From the NCBI GenBank assembly GCA_002189035.1, contig NEEC01000008.1:124001-188000 (forward strand): 64,000 nt of DNA. The letters are read 5' to 3'. Source of the DNA: Utricularia gibba. Taxonomy: Eukaryota > Streptophyta > Magnoliopsida > Lamiales > Lentibulariaceae. Of this stretch, positions 35,643-46,749 are shown one piece after another; positions within the stretch are counted from its first letter, which is position 1, and every line of letters begins with the position of its first letter. Made by a program: the position numbers and the translations under genes. A model generated the notes under the pieces. The model ran no database searches and was not told the DNA's origin. It saw only the letters and a list, made by a program, of their open reading frames with translations.

Positions 35643-36310
35643 AGTAATAGTAAAGGGTGGCATAAATTATTATAGTATCTTTATTTACAAAATTTGGTTA
35701 CTTAACAAAAATTTATTATAAGAGAAAAATGAGTATTTTACTCCTATTTCGCATTGAGATTGAACTTGTGTTTCATTTTGAGAGAGAAATAACAATTTAA
35801 TTTAAGAAAAAATGAATTTAAGTAAGAATAGAATTGAAAATCATAAATAGTTTATTTTTACATTTAAAGTCTATTTAATATAAAATCAAAAATACTTTTA
35901 GTGTAACAAAAAATAAAAATAAGCTGTGTTATTTAGGTAGATAGTTTTATTTTCAAAAAATAAAAATATATTCAAAACTTTTCTACAAATAGAATAATTT
36001 AGTAATTTAAAAAATATAAATTGAAATAAAAAAAATATATTATATATGCATCATACAATACTGATGTTATATATGAAGAAATTATATTTTTAAAATTTTT
36101 AATTAAAAGAAATACATACTTAAAATCAAAATATGATATAGAAAAAATATTCTTTTTTGTTTTTTATAAACAAATATATATATTATTTAAAATTGATATA
36201 AATTTATTAGTTCAACATCAATAAAATAAAAAACAATTAAAACACTAGCGAGCGCGTTTTAATAATAATAAGGAATGACTTTGTGGATCATGAAAATGAA
36301 AAGAGACTAT
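35643..36310. other. AT-rich spacer
   Basis: Nothing recognisable; poly-A/T tracts only. Confidence 0.4.
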
Positions 36311-36319
36311 ATTTTTTCG

Positions 36320-36766
36320 TCGTAAATCGGTATCGCGATAGGAAACGATTTTGGGTTTCGCAAACAGAACTAAACTGCTTGAATCCAATTTAAAAGTTGT
36401 GGGCTTAAGATGTGTTGTGTGAGTGCAAGAAGTAAAAATAGATAAGGATTTTTTCGTGAAAACCGTTAGAGTGAAAAAACCACGGAACTGTTGAAGTTCA
36501 CCGACAAATATACAAGTAAAAATATAGAGAGTTCAACATTATTTCTATCAAACTTATTTTTATTTATAGGTGGAGTCAATCCTATCGATTGCTCTGTTAT
36601 TTATGTAATTCAGTTACTTTTCAAACTTTATCATAAACGTCCATCGTTACCTAGTTCTAACCCCTATTGGCCTGTTGACCTGTTTTAGATGGTTAGAATC
36701 ATTTGAATTCTTTTTCGAGTTGATTTCATTCTCACATGACACATATCGATTTAGTGATACATCACT
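36320..36766 (-). repeat. Degraded LTR of the 23041-type family
   Basis: It shares gtaaatcggtatc (36323), the motif ggatttTTTCGTGAAAACCG...AAAAACCACGGAACT near 36447-36486 and an inverted TATA-like tttatttatagg with the solo LTR at 23041-23577, in the same orientation. Ends are uncertain. Confidence 0.65.
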
Positions 36767-37668
36767 ATATATTCTCATATATGATAAATGTTTAAAATTG
36801 AGTTTTGATCTACTTGGAAATTGGTAGATAGATGATTGGTATCTTGTATTATTTTCAATTCATTAAATTTTTAAAATATATTTGTAATATAAATTTAAAA
36901 TTATGTATTTCGTGAAAAAAAAATAACTTTAAGTTTTTTAGAATTTGAGAATAAAATTAATATTTTGTATTATTGATGAAATATAGGTATATAATTTTTA
37001 AAATTGCTGTTAAAATTGAGGTATTTTGTGAATATATATTTATCAGTTAAGTATATGACAAATAATTTGACAAATTGGTATGACACAAGTAAATTGGTGA
37101 TGGGGCCCAGGGTTTTTCCCCATTTCCTATTTGCCATTGGGATGAGGACATCTTCTCCTGCTCATAGGCCTTAATGGCTACCCAAGCCTGAGCATACAGT
37201 TGGATCCCGAGTTGCCTCATTCAATTGAAATTGACTGATCTTTTGTTGTTTCAGGCGCTCTTTTTTTGACTCTTGTAAATCTTCGGATTTCACGCTGCGC
37301 CCCCCACTAATCAAATAATACACACCCCATGGAAAGCTGATGAGCGACCCGACACGGAGGATTTGAGCTTTCCCTGCTGTAAAAAAGGGCAGGGGTTTAT
37401 TGTATTGTTCTCCATCTGGAGTGCGATAGTTGCCCCTTCAGGGACAGCGGGCCGCCTTTCTTCTGCACCCGCAGCTTTACAGTCACTAGCTTGGCAGCAC
37501 AGATGAATCAATCAACGGCAGCTTTCAAGCACCATAGGTGAGGTGAGATGTCGCTGGACACATGCCGGATTCACTCTGTGTTGTTTGTTACAGTCGACGT
37601 AAATCCTTCCAATTGTCTTGCTTTGAAGAGCGAGGGAGGAAAACGATATCCTTTGGCTTCTTTTCCAG
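36767..37668. other. Spacer and upstream region of SOFL
   Basis: AT-rich until about 37090, then ordinary sequence. A 3'-splice-like tract (cttcttttccag) ends exactly at the SOFL start codon, which suggests an intron in the 5' untranslated region. No other gene. Confidence 0.4.
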
Positions 37669-38007
37669 ATGGATTCCTCAAAACTCCTTCAAGAGATTGA
37701 GGAATGCAGCAGCAATGAATCAGGGTGGACAATGTACATTGCTTCACCATATCAGGATGATGATGAGGATGAATCCATCATTCTTGATGATGATGAGCTG
37801 GAGGAGGATGAAGACGAAGTGGTAGAAGAGTTTGGAGGGCACGAAGAGAACGAGGAGAGTGATGATTCAATGGCTTCTGATGCATCTTCTGGTCCAAGTT
37901 ATCAGCAACAGCATCATGGGGTTTTGAGGATGTATCACAAGCGACAGAAGCATAATGCTGCTGCTGCGATTGACGAAGAAGAAGAAGAAGAAGAAGCCAA
38001 AAAATGA
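37669..38007 (+). CDS. SOFL: SOB FIVE-LIKE (SOFL) protein
   Basis: A 112-residue, very acidic protein in one exon. Both family signatures are present: the SOFL-A box ([16 protein letters not shown], about residues 11-26) and the SOFL-B box ([14 protein letters not shown], about residues 64-77). The region between is a run of Asp and Glu, and the C-terminus is a KRQKH basic patch followed by a Glu-rich tail. No signal peptide or membrane segment. Arabidopsis SOFL genes redundantly promote cytokinin accumulation; the biochemical role is unclear. The length is within the short members of the family, and the reading frame is intact. Confidence 0.92.
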   Translation: MDSSKLLQEIEECSSNESGWTMYIASPYQDDDEDESIILDDDELEEDEDEVVEEFGGHEENEESDDSMASDASSGPSYQQQHHGVLRMYHKRQKHNAAAAIDEEEEEEEAKK

Positions 38008-38339
38008 TCTTCATGTTTTTTTATCTGCTTTTCACGTGTCGTTTCTGCAGCATTTCTTTTCTGATTTTGGCAGTTGAGAGAATTTTGGTTTGTTCATAAT
38101 CTTCTTGTTCAGCAAAACCTTGTTCCACACGGTGCATGCCTCAACCGTTGTCTGAATTTTATCTTTCTCTTGTAATTCAACCTGAACGTACTTTCTAAAC
38201 CAGATAAGTGGGCCTACAACAATGCAGAATACTTGGACGGAATGCCGAAGGGTAGGCCCAAAACGGACGGCCCATTTACGAAGCGAGAGAAGCCCCTCTC
38301 AAGCCGCCGTACGGGCCGCGGCAAGTTTCATCATCTCCG

Positions 38340-38510
38340 ATGATTCGTTCCCCTTTCGCCGCTTCAGATTTGACGGAAGATTCCACTGCCTCAGTTGATG
38401 TGCCTCGCCGCCTTAGGGCCGATGCATCAACAAATGCAAACCCTGAGGCGGTAATCCTACGGAAGCACGGCAATAATCCCCAAAAGGGGCAGTGGATTTG
38501 GTCCTTTTGA
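38340..38510 (+). CDS. Possible 56-codon upstream ORF before the PPR gene
   Basis: An ATG-to-TGA reading (starts MIRSPFAASDLTED, ends KGQWIWSF) ends 24 bases before the PPR start. It may be an upstream ORF in the PPR leader or chance. The local base composition is more genic than the flanks. No family recognised. Confidence 0.25.
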   Translation: MIRSPFAASDLTEDSTASVDVPRRLRADASTNANPEAVILRKHGNNPQKGQWIWSF

Positions 38511-38534
38511 CCGGAGTTTCTCTTATGGAATGAC

Positions 38535-40823
38535 TTGATGAAGGTCGCATCGGCGGCTGTTATACCCCCATGGCGCCTGAAAGACAGCTGTGTGTCTGAT
38601 ATTTCAAACTCCTACCTTTTGCTACTTAACCGCTGCTGCGACAATTGCAATTTGAAGTCAGTCAAGGAACTCCATGGTAGCGTTATCAGAGCATTGAAAA
38701 GTCCAGAAAGGTTCCTACTGAACAATTTTATCAATTCTTATTGTAAGTTGAATAACGTAGGTTATGCGCGTAAGGTGTTCGATGGAATTTCCAAACCGAA
38801 TGCCTTCTCGTGGAACAGTATTCTGGCTACTTACTCAATGAATGGGCGTGTGGAGGAAATGCAAGAAATATTTAACCTGGTTCCCAAGAAAAATGAAGTG
38901 TCATGGAACTTGGTTATCTCAGGCTATACAAGGCGTGGGCTGATCGAAAAGGCCGTAGAGGCTTACAGATTGATGCTAATTCATGGTTTGCAGAATCTGA
39001 ACAGGATTACCATTGTGGCAATTTTGGGAATACTATCTGACAGGGGTTGGTTATTTCTAGGCAGAGCCATTCATGGGCAGATAGTGAAATTTGGGTTCGA
39101 GTCTTACCTATTTGTAGGAAGCTCCTTAGTTGACATGTATTCGAAACTCGGATTGATATTTGATGCAAAACGTGTATTCGACCACTTGCCAGAGTGGAAT
39201 TTAGTTGCAGACAACACCATGCTCATGGCTTTTTCGAGGTGTGGGATGATAGAATCGTGTTGCGCTTTGTTTAATCGTATGATAGAGAAAGATTCAATCT
39301 CCTGGACGACGATGGTTACAGCTTTAACCCACAACGGGATGTACAAAGCTGCGTTGGCCGTATTTCGTCAGATGAGTTTCAAGGGATTGGATTTGGATCG
39401 ATTTGCTTTTGGGACTTCTTTGACAGCTTGTGGAGCTCTTAATTTACGGAGGGCAGGTAAGCAGATTCATTCTTATATTATTAGAACCGATCAAATGAAC
39501 AATGTTTTTGTTTCCAGTGCACTAATTGATATGTACTCAAAGTGTCGGGATATAGGGAATGCTGGTAGAGTGTTTAGGACAACACTGCATAAAAATGTTG
39601 TATCTTGGACTGCCATGATAGTAGGCTATGGCCAAAATGGGTTCAGCGAGGAAGCTGTTCGAACTTTTTGTGAAATGCAGAAAAGTGGCATTGTAGTTGA
39701 TGATTTCACACTGGGCAGTGTTATAAGCTCGTGTGGAAATCTGGCAAGCTTGGAAGAGGGTGCCCAGTTTCATTGCCAGGCTTTTGCGTCCGGGTTGTTT
39801 TCCTTTACTACTGTGTCAAACGCGCTTGTGAGTCTCTATGGAAAATGTGGGAACATAGAGGAAGCACATAGGTTGTTCCATGAGATCAAACTGAAAGACG
39901 AAGTATCCTGGACCTCGTTACTTTCAGGTTACGCTCAGTTCGGGAAGGCAAAAGAAACAGTAAGTTTATTTGAGGAGATGCTGACTCGTGGTCTGCAACC
40001 AGATGGAGTGTCATTTATTGGGGTCCTATCCGCGTGCAGCAGAGCCGGATTTGTGCAGAAGGGCCGCGAATACTTTGCAATGATGGTGGATGAGTTTCAG
40101 ATTAAACCAACCCTTGAACATTATACATGCATGATTGATCTTTTCAGCCGAGCGGGACAACTAGAAGCGGCAAAGAAGTTTATACAAAAAATGCCTTGCT
40201 GTCCTGATACGATTGGATGGACTACACTGCTGAGTTCATGCAGAAACCGTGGGAACTTGGAAATTGGTAAATGGGCTGCTGATTTCCTACTAGAATTAGA
40301 CCCACAAAACTCTGCTGCTCATATGTTGCTTGCCAGTATCTATGCTGCTAAAGGCAAATGGGAGAAGGTTGCGGAACTCAAACGAGCGATGAGGAACATG
40401 GGCGTGAGAAAGGAACCGGGCTGTAGTTGGATCAAGTACAAAAATAAAGTGCATATTTTCACAGCTGATGATACCTCAAGCCCGCTCTCTGATCTGATAT
40501 ATGGAGAGTTGGAAAAATTGAGCGGTAAAATGAGAGAAGAAGGGTATGTGCCGGACATGAAATCAGTTCTGCACGATGTCAATGAATCTGAGAAACTGAA
40601 CATGTTGAACCATCATAGTGAGCGACTTGCTATTGCCTTTGGTTTAATCTTTATTCCTTCCCATCTGCCCATAAAAGTTGTGAAAAACCTTCGAGTATGC
40701 GATGACTGTCACAATGCAAGTAAAATTATTTCTAGGATCACCCAGAGAGAGATTCTTGTTAGAGATTCTATGCGCTACCATTTATTCAAGGATGGAAAAT
40801 GTTCATGTGGAGATTTTTGGTGA
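38535..40823 (+). CDS. DYW-type pentatricopeptide repeat protein (PLS class)
   Basis: A single intronless reading of 762 residues, as is normal for plant PPR genes. It is an array of P, L and S motifs from about residue 60 to 600 (for example VSWNLVISGYTRRGLIEKAV, VSWTAMIVGYGQNGFSEEAV, PTLEHYTCMIDLFSRAG). E and E+ motifs follow (GWTTLLSSCRNRGNLEIGKW, EPGCSWIKYKNKVHIF), then a DYW deaminase-like domain. The domain keeps the HSE zinc/catalytic signature (NHHSERLAIAFG) and CDDCH, and ends KCSCGDFW, so the last triplet is DFW rather than DYW. Such proteins act in C-to-U RNA editing in mitochondria or plastids. The sequence is close in layout to the Arabidopsis At1g68930 type. The first residues (MMKVASAAVIPPWRL) could be a targeting peptide. 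Confidence 0.92.
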   Translation: MMKVASAAVIPPWRLKDSCVSDISNSYLLLLNRCCDNCNLKSVKELHGSVIRALKSPERFLLNNFINSYCKLNNVGYARKVFDGISKPNAFSWNSILATYSMNGRVEEMQEIFNLVPKKNEVSWNLVISGYTRRGLIEKAVEAYRLMLIHGLQNLNRITIVAILGILSDRGWLFLGRAIHGQIVKFGFESYLFVGSSLVDMYSKLGLIFDAKRVFDHLPEWNLVADNTMLMAFSRCGMIESCCALFNRMIEKDSISWTTMVTALTHNGMYKAALAVFRQMSFKGLDLDRFAFGTSLTACGALNLRRAGKQIHSYIIRTDQMNNVFVSSALIDMYSKCRDIGNAGRVFRTTLHKNVVSWTAMIVGYGQNGFSEEAVRTFCEMQKSGIVVDDFTLGSVISSCGNLASLEEGAQFHCQAFASGLFSFTTVSNALVSLYGKCGNIEEAHRLFHEIKLKDEVSWTSLLSGYAQFGKAKETVSLFEEMLTRGLQPDGVSFIGVLSACSRAGFVQKGREYFAMMVDEFQIKPTLEHYTCMIDLFSRAGQLEAAKKFIQKMPCCPDTIGWTTLLSSCRNRGNLEIGKWAADFLLELDPQNSAAHMLLASIYAAKGKWEKVAELKRAMRNMGVRKEPGCSWIKYKNKVHIFTADDTSSPLSDLIYGELEKLSGKMREEGYVPDMKSVLHDVNESEKLNMLNHHSERLAIAFGLIFIPSHLPIKVVKNLRVCDDCHNASKIISRITQREILVRDSMRYHLFKDGKCSCGDFW

Positions 40824-41474
40824 TCCCCCAGAGAGTGGTCTCGTACACATGAAAAGTGTACTGGCCATGATTATGCTGACAGCACGAGGGGGTGACTTCA
40901 AGTTGATAAAAGTTCAACAAAGGTTTGAACTTGAAATACCCCTCAACATAGTGCAGTAGTGCATCCGAATTTTTTTCTGCCATTTTCCTGTTGGAGTCAT
41001 CTCCATGAATATATGTATATGCCCTTGACACTGTTGAAGTGAATAACCAGGTTCTATTTCTTTCACTTCAGAATCACGATTGCATGAAGCTTTGGGGGTA
41101 GTGATGAGGTTCGTATTCACGAGGGTTGGAGTCCTTGATACCCTGAATGACGCGGTGCACAACGCACTGTGAAGTCATTTGTGTGAGCATGACTGCGGGC
41201 TTTGGAATTACAGATGTTGCAGCTGCCCCAATTTGTGGAATATTTATGGTGTGATTATGGAAATGTGTTTGTAGGTAATGACGGATGGTGCATCTTTGTC
41301 TGTCCACACCGAGGCTTAGTTTCAACTCATTCATCACCATGTATGTGCACAGTGAGTTGAACCTGCCACCAAACGGTCACTGTCCGTGGCTCACATCATG
41401 CGCATACCCTCTCGACCTACCGTCCACAGTCATAAAATGAGAGGCCCAGCAGCAACAGCAAGTTGATCACAAAC
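40824..41474. other. Spacer between PPR and glycosylase genes
   Basis: No gene recognised on either strand; several short antisense readings have no family. Confidence 0.4.
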
Positions 41475-42634
41475 ATGGTGAAGGTTCACTCCTTGCGCTC
41501 CTACAGAAGCTGCTCGCCGTCGTCACTCTCATCCTCTCTATCACTAACTTCCACCGACTCCTCCTCCCTGACGGACTCCTCCTCCGTGATCGCTCGCAAA
41601 GTCCGACTGGCCCTCCGGCTGTTGGCCTCCTCATGTCGCACGGGGACTGGGAGAGAGCGCGCCGCACCGGAAGGCGACCCCGGGAGGTGCAGTTGGATAA
41701 CAAAGCAGAGCGGTGTGTCTGTCTGTCCGGTGGCTGGTTATTATTTTTAACATCGCCGGTACGTGTTTATTTACTTGTTGGTTTGCTGAACTCAGAGGAA
41801 GTGTACGTGAAGTTCCACGACGAGTGCTGGGGAGTCCCGGTTTTCGATGACTCGTAAGATCCCATCCCAACTTCCTCCTGGTTTTTAATGTATTGGTATT
41901 AGCGCTGAGGGGTAAAAGTGGTAACCACAGTAAGTTATTTGAGCTTCTGACGATGTGCGGGATGCTGATGGACTTCAACTGGACGCACATCCTCAGCAGA
42001 GCGCACTTGTTGAGGTATTATCTATTTCATTGTTCCCGACACATGATGGTAATGAGAGTAATCAGCCTGGAACTATGGGGGCTTCCAGATCAGCATTCGC
42101 GGAATTCGATCCCCTGGCCGTGAGCCAGATGGGGGAGAAGGAGATCGCCGCCGTCTCCAACACCAAAGGCGTGAGCCTCGCCGGAGCCAGAGTCCGATGC
42201 ATCGTCGAAAACGCGAAATGCGTCGCCAAGGCAAGCAAGCCGAGAGCCGAGCCCAGCCAGCCGCCTTGGATTTATTTATTAGTTATTTATTTATTTAGTT
42301 AGTTATTTATGTATTGTGTGTCATAAGAGGTGCTCCGGCGGCGTCATAGGTGGTGGAGGAATTCGGCTCCTTCAGTGACTACGTGCGAGGCGTAGTGGGG
42401 CACAAGCCTGTGGTGAACAGGTTCCGGCACCAGAGAGAGGTGCCGCTGAGAAGCCCCAAGGCGGAGCTGCTGAGCAGAGAGCTTCGGCGGCGAGGGTTCC
42501 GCCTCGTGGGCCCCGTCATCGTCTACTCTTTCATGCAGGCCGCGGGGATGACGGTGGATCATCTGGCCGGCTGCTTCAGATACCCCGAGTGCGTCCGCCT
42601 GGCCCAAGACCCCTGGCTGCATCCCTACTCCTGA
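41475..42634 (+). CDS. DNA-3-methyladenine glycosylase I (TAG family)
   Basis: Five exons, 41475-41712, 41796-41853, 41931-42014, 42089-42230 and 42350-42634, give 807 bases and 268 residues. After a Ser-rich N-terminus the TAG domain begins RCSWI and continues EVYVKFHDECWGVPVFDD, KLFELLTMCGMLMDFNWTHI, then RRGFRLVGPVIVYSFMQAAG and VDHLAGCF. By comparison with the E. coli enzyme, the catalytic/base-sensing Glu (KLFE), the Trp (FNW) and the zinc ligands Cys (RCSW), His (FHDE), His and Cys (VDHLAGC) are all present. The enzyme excises 3-methyladenine in base excision repair. Intron 4 starts with GC (AAG|GCAAGC) and ends in AG, a GC-AG intron. The other introns are GT-AG. Confidence 0.92.
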
Positions 42635-42662
42635 TGCATGGCATGGCATGGCATGGCATGGG
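42634..42662. repeat. (GGCAT)n microsatellite in the glycosylase 3' region
   Basis: Five tandem copies of a 5-base unit (atggcatggcatggcatggc) start just after the stop codon. Confidence 0.9.
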
Positions 42663-42985
42663 AACAACGCATGTTGATGATGTTACACTGGAATAACTTA
42701 AAATACGACCATTTTATAAATTTACTGCCTCCAGAGGTCCTTGTATGTGTAGCCTTGGGCATCCCGCAAACGACGCCGTTTCATGCGAGACTAATCAATC
42801 ATTCGAATCATATGCTGGTCTACTCTGCCGTTGAGCTAACCTAATCACAAAACTCATCCCCGTTTTTGTCCTGTGGAACCTAACGCCAATACAATATATA
42901 AAATAGTAAAATACGCTACCCGCCCAGTTGAACAGACCCTCCTGGTGGGACCACCTTCCCTTCCAGGCAGTGTCCTCTACTCTCA

Positions 42986-42993
42986 TATATAAA
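42986..42993 (+). promoter_or_regulatory. TATA-like box before a possible gene start
   Basis: TATATAAA followed by a CT-rich stretch (tttctctctccctctcgcc) and then ATG at 43036. The layout is that of a plant core promoter. Confidence 0.35.
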
Positions 42994-43035
42994 CTCGTTT
43001 ATTTCTCTCTCCCTCTCGCCATTCATTCGCGGTCG

Positions 43036-43208
43036 ATGGATAGGAAGAGACAAAAAGAACAGCGCGGGGTCAAGTTGCCGGGGGATACTGAAAGTCAAAA
43101 CCTCTTTACCGGCAACGACTTTCTACCAAACTGTGTACTCCTTCATTCTGGGAAAAACACCACCAAAGAACTCATCCGTGGCTTACTTCCACAGCATTTT
43201 GTCTCATC
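43036..43208 (+). CDS. Unidentified possible first exon
   Basis: A reading of about 58 codons (starts MDRKRQKEQRGVKLPGD, ends near SSRLVF) is followed by TTTACAG|TAAGTA, where a donor GTAAGT lies at 43225. It follows a TATA-like box and CT-rich leader. No downstream exon was found before transposon sequence begins, and I recognise no domain. It may be a truncated gene or chance. Confidence 0.3.
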
Positions 43209-43249
43209 AAGACTTGTGTTTACAGTAAGTATTGTTTTTTTCTTTATTT

Positions 43250-44140
43250 GAACCGCTGTGTGCTTCCAGCTTATGATGTTGTGGGAACAGAATCTTGGTG
43301 GGCCAATTGAGAGTCCTTGTCAAGTTTCTTGTGGTAATGGCTAAGGCCATATCTTGATCCATCTTCATTGCTTTTTTTTGTAATTTTTTTATTTTATTTT
43401 TTTCGGATCTTCTATGATCGTTCTTAGTCATTAAAGTGAAAGTATTTTTTTTGCTCACTAAGTTGTGATGCCTCGTTTGAGAAATAGTGGAAATAGCATA
43501 AGTAAATTCCATATCAGTTACCGACGTGGAATAGAGTGAGATTGAATAGAATGATCAAATAAATTTTACATGAGACATTTTCCCATACACAGCAAAAGGT
43601 CCTTGATAAAAACTTTATAATTAAGCATGCTTAGTTTGAGTAATTTGAGGATAGGTGAACTTCTGATAAGGTAGGTTAAATCGTGAGAGTTATATATTTA
43701 AAACATATAATATCGTGCAAAAAAGACATGAGTCTTTACATTAAGTAGAAGCTTGCTTCAAAAGCCTTTTTATATGATTCAACATTATGAAAGAAGTAGA
43801 TGAACAAGATACTTTGTTGCTGAAAAATAGAGAAGCATTCAGTTTAAAAAGTCGTAAGTTTAATAAATGGTCTGACAATTAATTATGGTTAATGAAAAAC
43901 TGTAATAGGTTGCTTTTGTATAAGTATATTATGGCTCTAAATAACATGATGAATGAATAATTACTTCTCCAAAAAGAAACATTATTTTTTAACTTCATCG
44001 TACTATGCAAACAACAAATTCTTCAAAAACCCTCCAACAAATTCATATAAGAGCAAAGTTTTCTCTATTAGTATGACATCCATGGCATCTAATGGGCCTT
44101 AAATCGGTATACATAGCATGAAGGTGCGCCTAGAAGGTGC
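43250..44140. other. AT-rich spacer
   Basis: No gene or identifiable repeat end found. Confidence 0.4.
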
Positions 44141-44149
44141 TCCTTGATC

Positions 44150-45256
44150 TTTGGTTGTCGAATAACCAAATCGGTTTCTTTTGGATGAATCGTTCAAAAA
44201 AGATCCAAAAGGATCCTCACAGTCTGCTGCAGCACAACAAGCCGATAAGTGTCAGAACAAGGCAACGACGATCGTTTTGGGCAGTTTGAAAAGTAGCTGA
44301 GTTGCAGGGATGTTAGAGCAGTAGGCGGTTATTTGTCAGTAGGATCGTAGTATGGCTAATATGCGTAGAAAGTGATTGAACACCTACGAAATTCAAAATT
44401 CGGTCAGCTCGATCTCTTCTATAAATATAAGGTAGTTTGGAGAATAAAAGGTCAAACTCTCTACACTTTGAACTTGTACACCTTTCTTTCCTCCATTAGT
44501 GAAAACCCGTATTTCCAGAGAGCTCCGACAGCTTCTTGGTTTTTCCATTGATGGGATCCTAATCGGATTGGGTTAATCGGCCTCTAAAAAGGAGCCAAAA
44601 GGTGTTCTGACAAACTGGCGCAGGCCGGTAGACCGATAAGTGTCAGAGCTTGTCAGCAATGATCGTTTCGGATAATCTGAAAAGTAACCGAATTACGACA
44701 ATGACAGAGCAGTCGGCAATGATCTGAAAGCAGGACCACAATACAGACATCAAACACAGAAAAGCAACTCACATCTACAGAATTCAAAATTTGGTAAGAC
44801 CAAACTCTTTTATAAATATAAGAAACCCTGAAGAAGAAAGGGTTGAACTCCAATCATGTTAACCTATATCTTTTCTCCTTGTCTAGTGAAACCACTTTCC
44901 GGTGAGCCCCGACAACTCCGTGGTTTTTTTGTTCTCCGACGGTTTCCAAGCTAAAATTGGTGTATTTCTCCACTCCTATCAACTACATCACGTCATCCAA
45001 AAGGTTAACGTCTCAATCGGACCTGACACGTTTGGTTTTGTCAACAACTCGAAAGTCGATTTCTCCCCCAATACCGATTCTCGATGACAATATCCGTCCT
45101 CCGGCGGTTTCTGCATAAAAAACCCTATCCATTTTTGCTTCTATCAACTACAGCACACCTCTCAAAACTATAATACCTAAATGGGATCCAACCTATTTGG
45201 CTTTATCCGTAACCCTAAAATCGGTCTTATCATTATTCCGGTATTCGTATGCAACA
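44150..45256 (+). repeat. Copia-like LTR with internal tandem duplication (23041-type family)
   Basis: Two copies of an about 385-base segment follow each other. GCCGATAAGTGTCAGA near 44240 recurs as ACCGATAAGTGTCAGA near 44630; tataaatataaggtag near 44430 recurs as tataaatataagaaac near 44811; agctccgacagcttcttgg near 44520 recurs as agccccgacaactccgtgg near 44903. A third partial copy of the last section covers 45090-45256 (tctatcaactac occurs at 44976 and 45140). It probably is the 5' LTR of the gag relic that follows. Confidence 0.7.
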
Positions 45257-45399
45257 ACACCTTTCTTGTTCTTCTTCTTACCAAAGAACTTCGATAATTG
45301 ACACTTACTGATGCAAGTTTTATTTGGTACCCATGAATTGCATGACATGATTACCATGTGTGTTGTTGCTATAGTAGATGCTATCATAGTAGAATGCAT

Positions 45400-46676
45400 A
45401 AAAAAGACAAAAAAGCTTTGTCTTTAAAAGATCAAGCCCTTGAGGAACATATGTTTGAGAATTTGGCAATGAACACTGCTACAAAGCAAGCATGAGATAC
45501 TGTTTAAACATCCTTTCATGATACAAATAATATGAAAAAAGTGAATCCTTAGACTCTTCATGCAAAGTTTAAAAATCTAAAACAAGTAGACATTAAATCA
45601 TTTTTAGACTATATCATTAGAGTTATGCTATTACAAATCATATGGGGAGGCATTGGTGATGCTATGTAAGAATCAAAGATTGCAAAAAAGATTCTGAGAA
45701 AATTGTAAGAACAACACCTTAAGTTTCAATCAATATAAAAAGCTTAACCTTCAAGTTTCAAAATTGCAAAAAAAAAAAAAAAAAAAAAAAACACTATAAG
45801 TTGTGAAAACCATGCAAGGAAAACTCAACAGTTTTCAAAATTTTTAAAAAGTGAACTGGTTCACGGTGTTATGAATCAACTCTAATTTCAAATCCAACAA
45901 AATTTCATGCTAGGAATTTTCGCATTCCTGTCTAAAGTTTGGTGAATCGTATGATACCTTCGATAGGGTTATATCGCATTTGTATCTCGTATGATTCAAA
46001 GTGATGATGGATATATTGTGTTTGCATTTTGTGTGATCCAAAATGATGATGGTTATATCACGTCTAATATGATGCACCATTATGATGACATTGGGGTCAA
46101 AATTGGTTAGTTTTCATAATATGAGAGGATAAATATAGAATATTATAAATTCAAGAGCAAACTGTTTACAAAAATATCAAGTTGAGGAGCCTATGATGCA
46201 ATTTTAAAACTTAGGGGTTAAACCCTTTATACTAATGGTAACTTGAAGTGTTGGTGACAAACTCCACCCAAGAGATTCAATGATCATTGGATAAGAAATT
46301 TGATTATGTGCTAGTTGCAATTGAGGAAGACAATAATATTGCTACTATGATACTAGATGAAGCAACACACCTCCTTCAAATGAAGTCAACCAAAGATGGT
46401 AAGAATGCTAAGAGAAATTGATATTTTAAAGGACATGGTAATAGATACTCAAATTCAAGAGACCAAGGAGACAGTGGAAAATTGAATTCAAATATGGCAG
46501 ATATGACTATTGAAGATGGTTCTTCCTCGAGAGATAGAGGAAGATCATCTAGAAAAGACAAAAAAGAAAAATATGAGGAAACCAAAAATCGAGATAAATC
46601 AAATATTGAGTATTATAATTATCACTTGAAAGGTCACTTTGGTTGGAATGTAGAAATGAGAAAGAAGAGCAATTGA
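45400..46676 (+). pseudogene. Ty1/copia gag relic
   Basis: Readings match copia gag (UBN2 type): NTATKQAWDT-like (here with stops), LQTLHAKFKNLKQVDIKSF, then after an insertion KKFDYVLVAIEEDNNIATMI. A basic RDRGRSSRKDKKEKY linker leads to a degraded zinc knuckle (IEYYNYHLKGHFGWNVEMRK), in which two of the Cys ligands of CX2CX4HX4C are now Tyr and Val. It is interrupted at 45712-46253. Confidence 0.8.
45712..46253. mobile_element. MITE-like insertion in copia gag
   Basis: The ends are imperfect inverted repeats of about 60 bases. Left CAACACCTTAAGTTTC...CTTCAAGTTTCAAAATTGC matches the reverse complement of the right end, CAACACTTCAAGTTACC...CCCTAAGTTTTAAAATTGC. An A24 tract lies at 45768-45791. 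A direct TTAA occurs inside both arms (45744-45747 and 46218-46221), which could instead be the true duplication of a shorter element. Confidence 0.55.
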
Positions 46677-46749
46677 ATATTGTGAAAAAATCACCATCAT
46701 CATCAAAGGATCATTGTGTTTGATATCATTGGATAGAAACCAGGGGAAA

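Noticed and set aside
42790-42845. tRNA-like wording on the minus strand (AGCTCAACGGCAGAGTAG and later ATTCGAAT).
   Set aside because: D-arm-like and T-loop-like words are present, but I could not fold an acceptor stem or a proper anticodon arm, so it is not called a tRNA.
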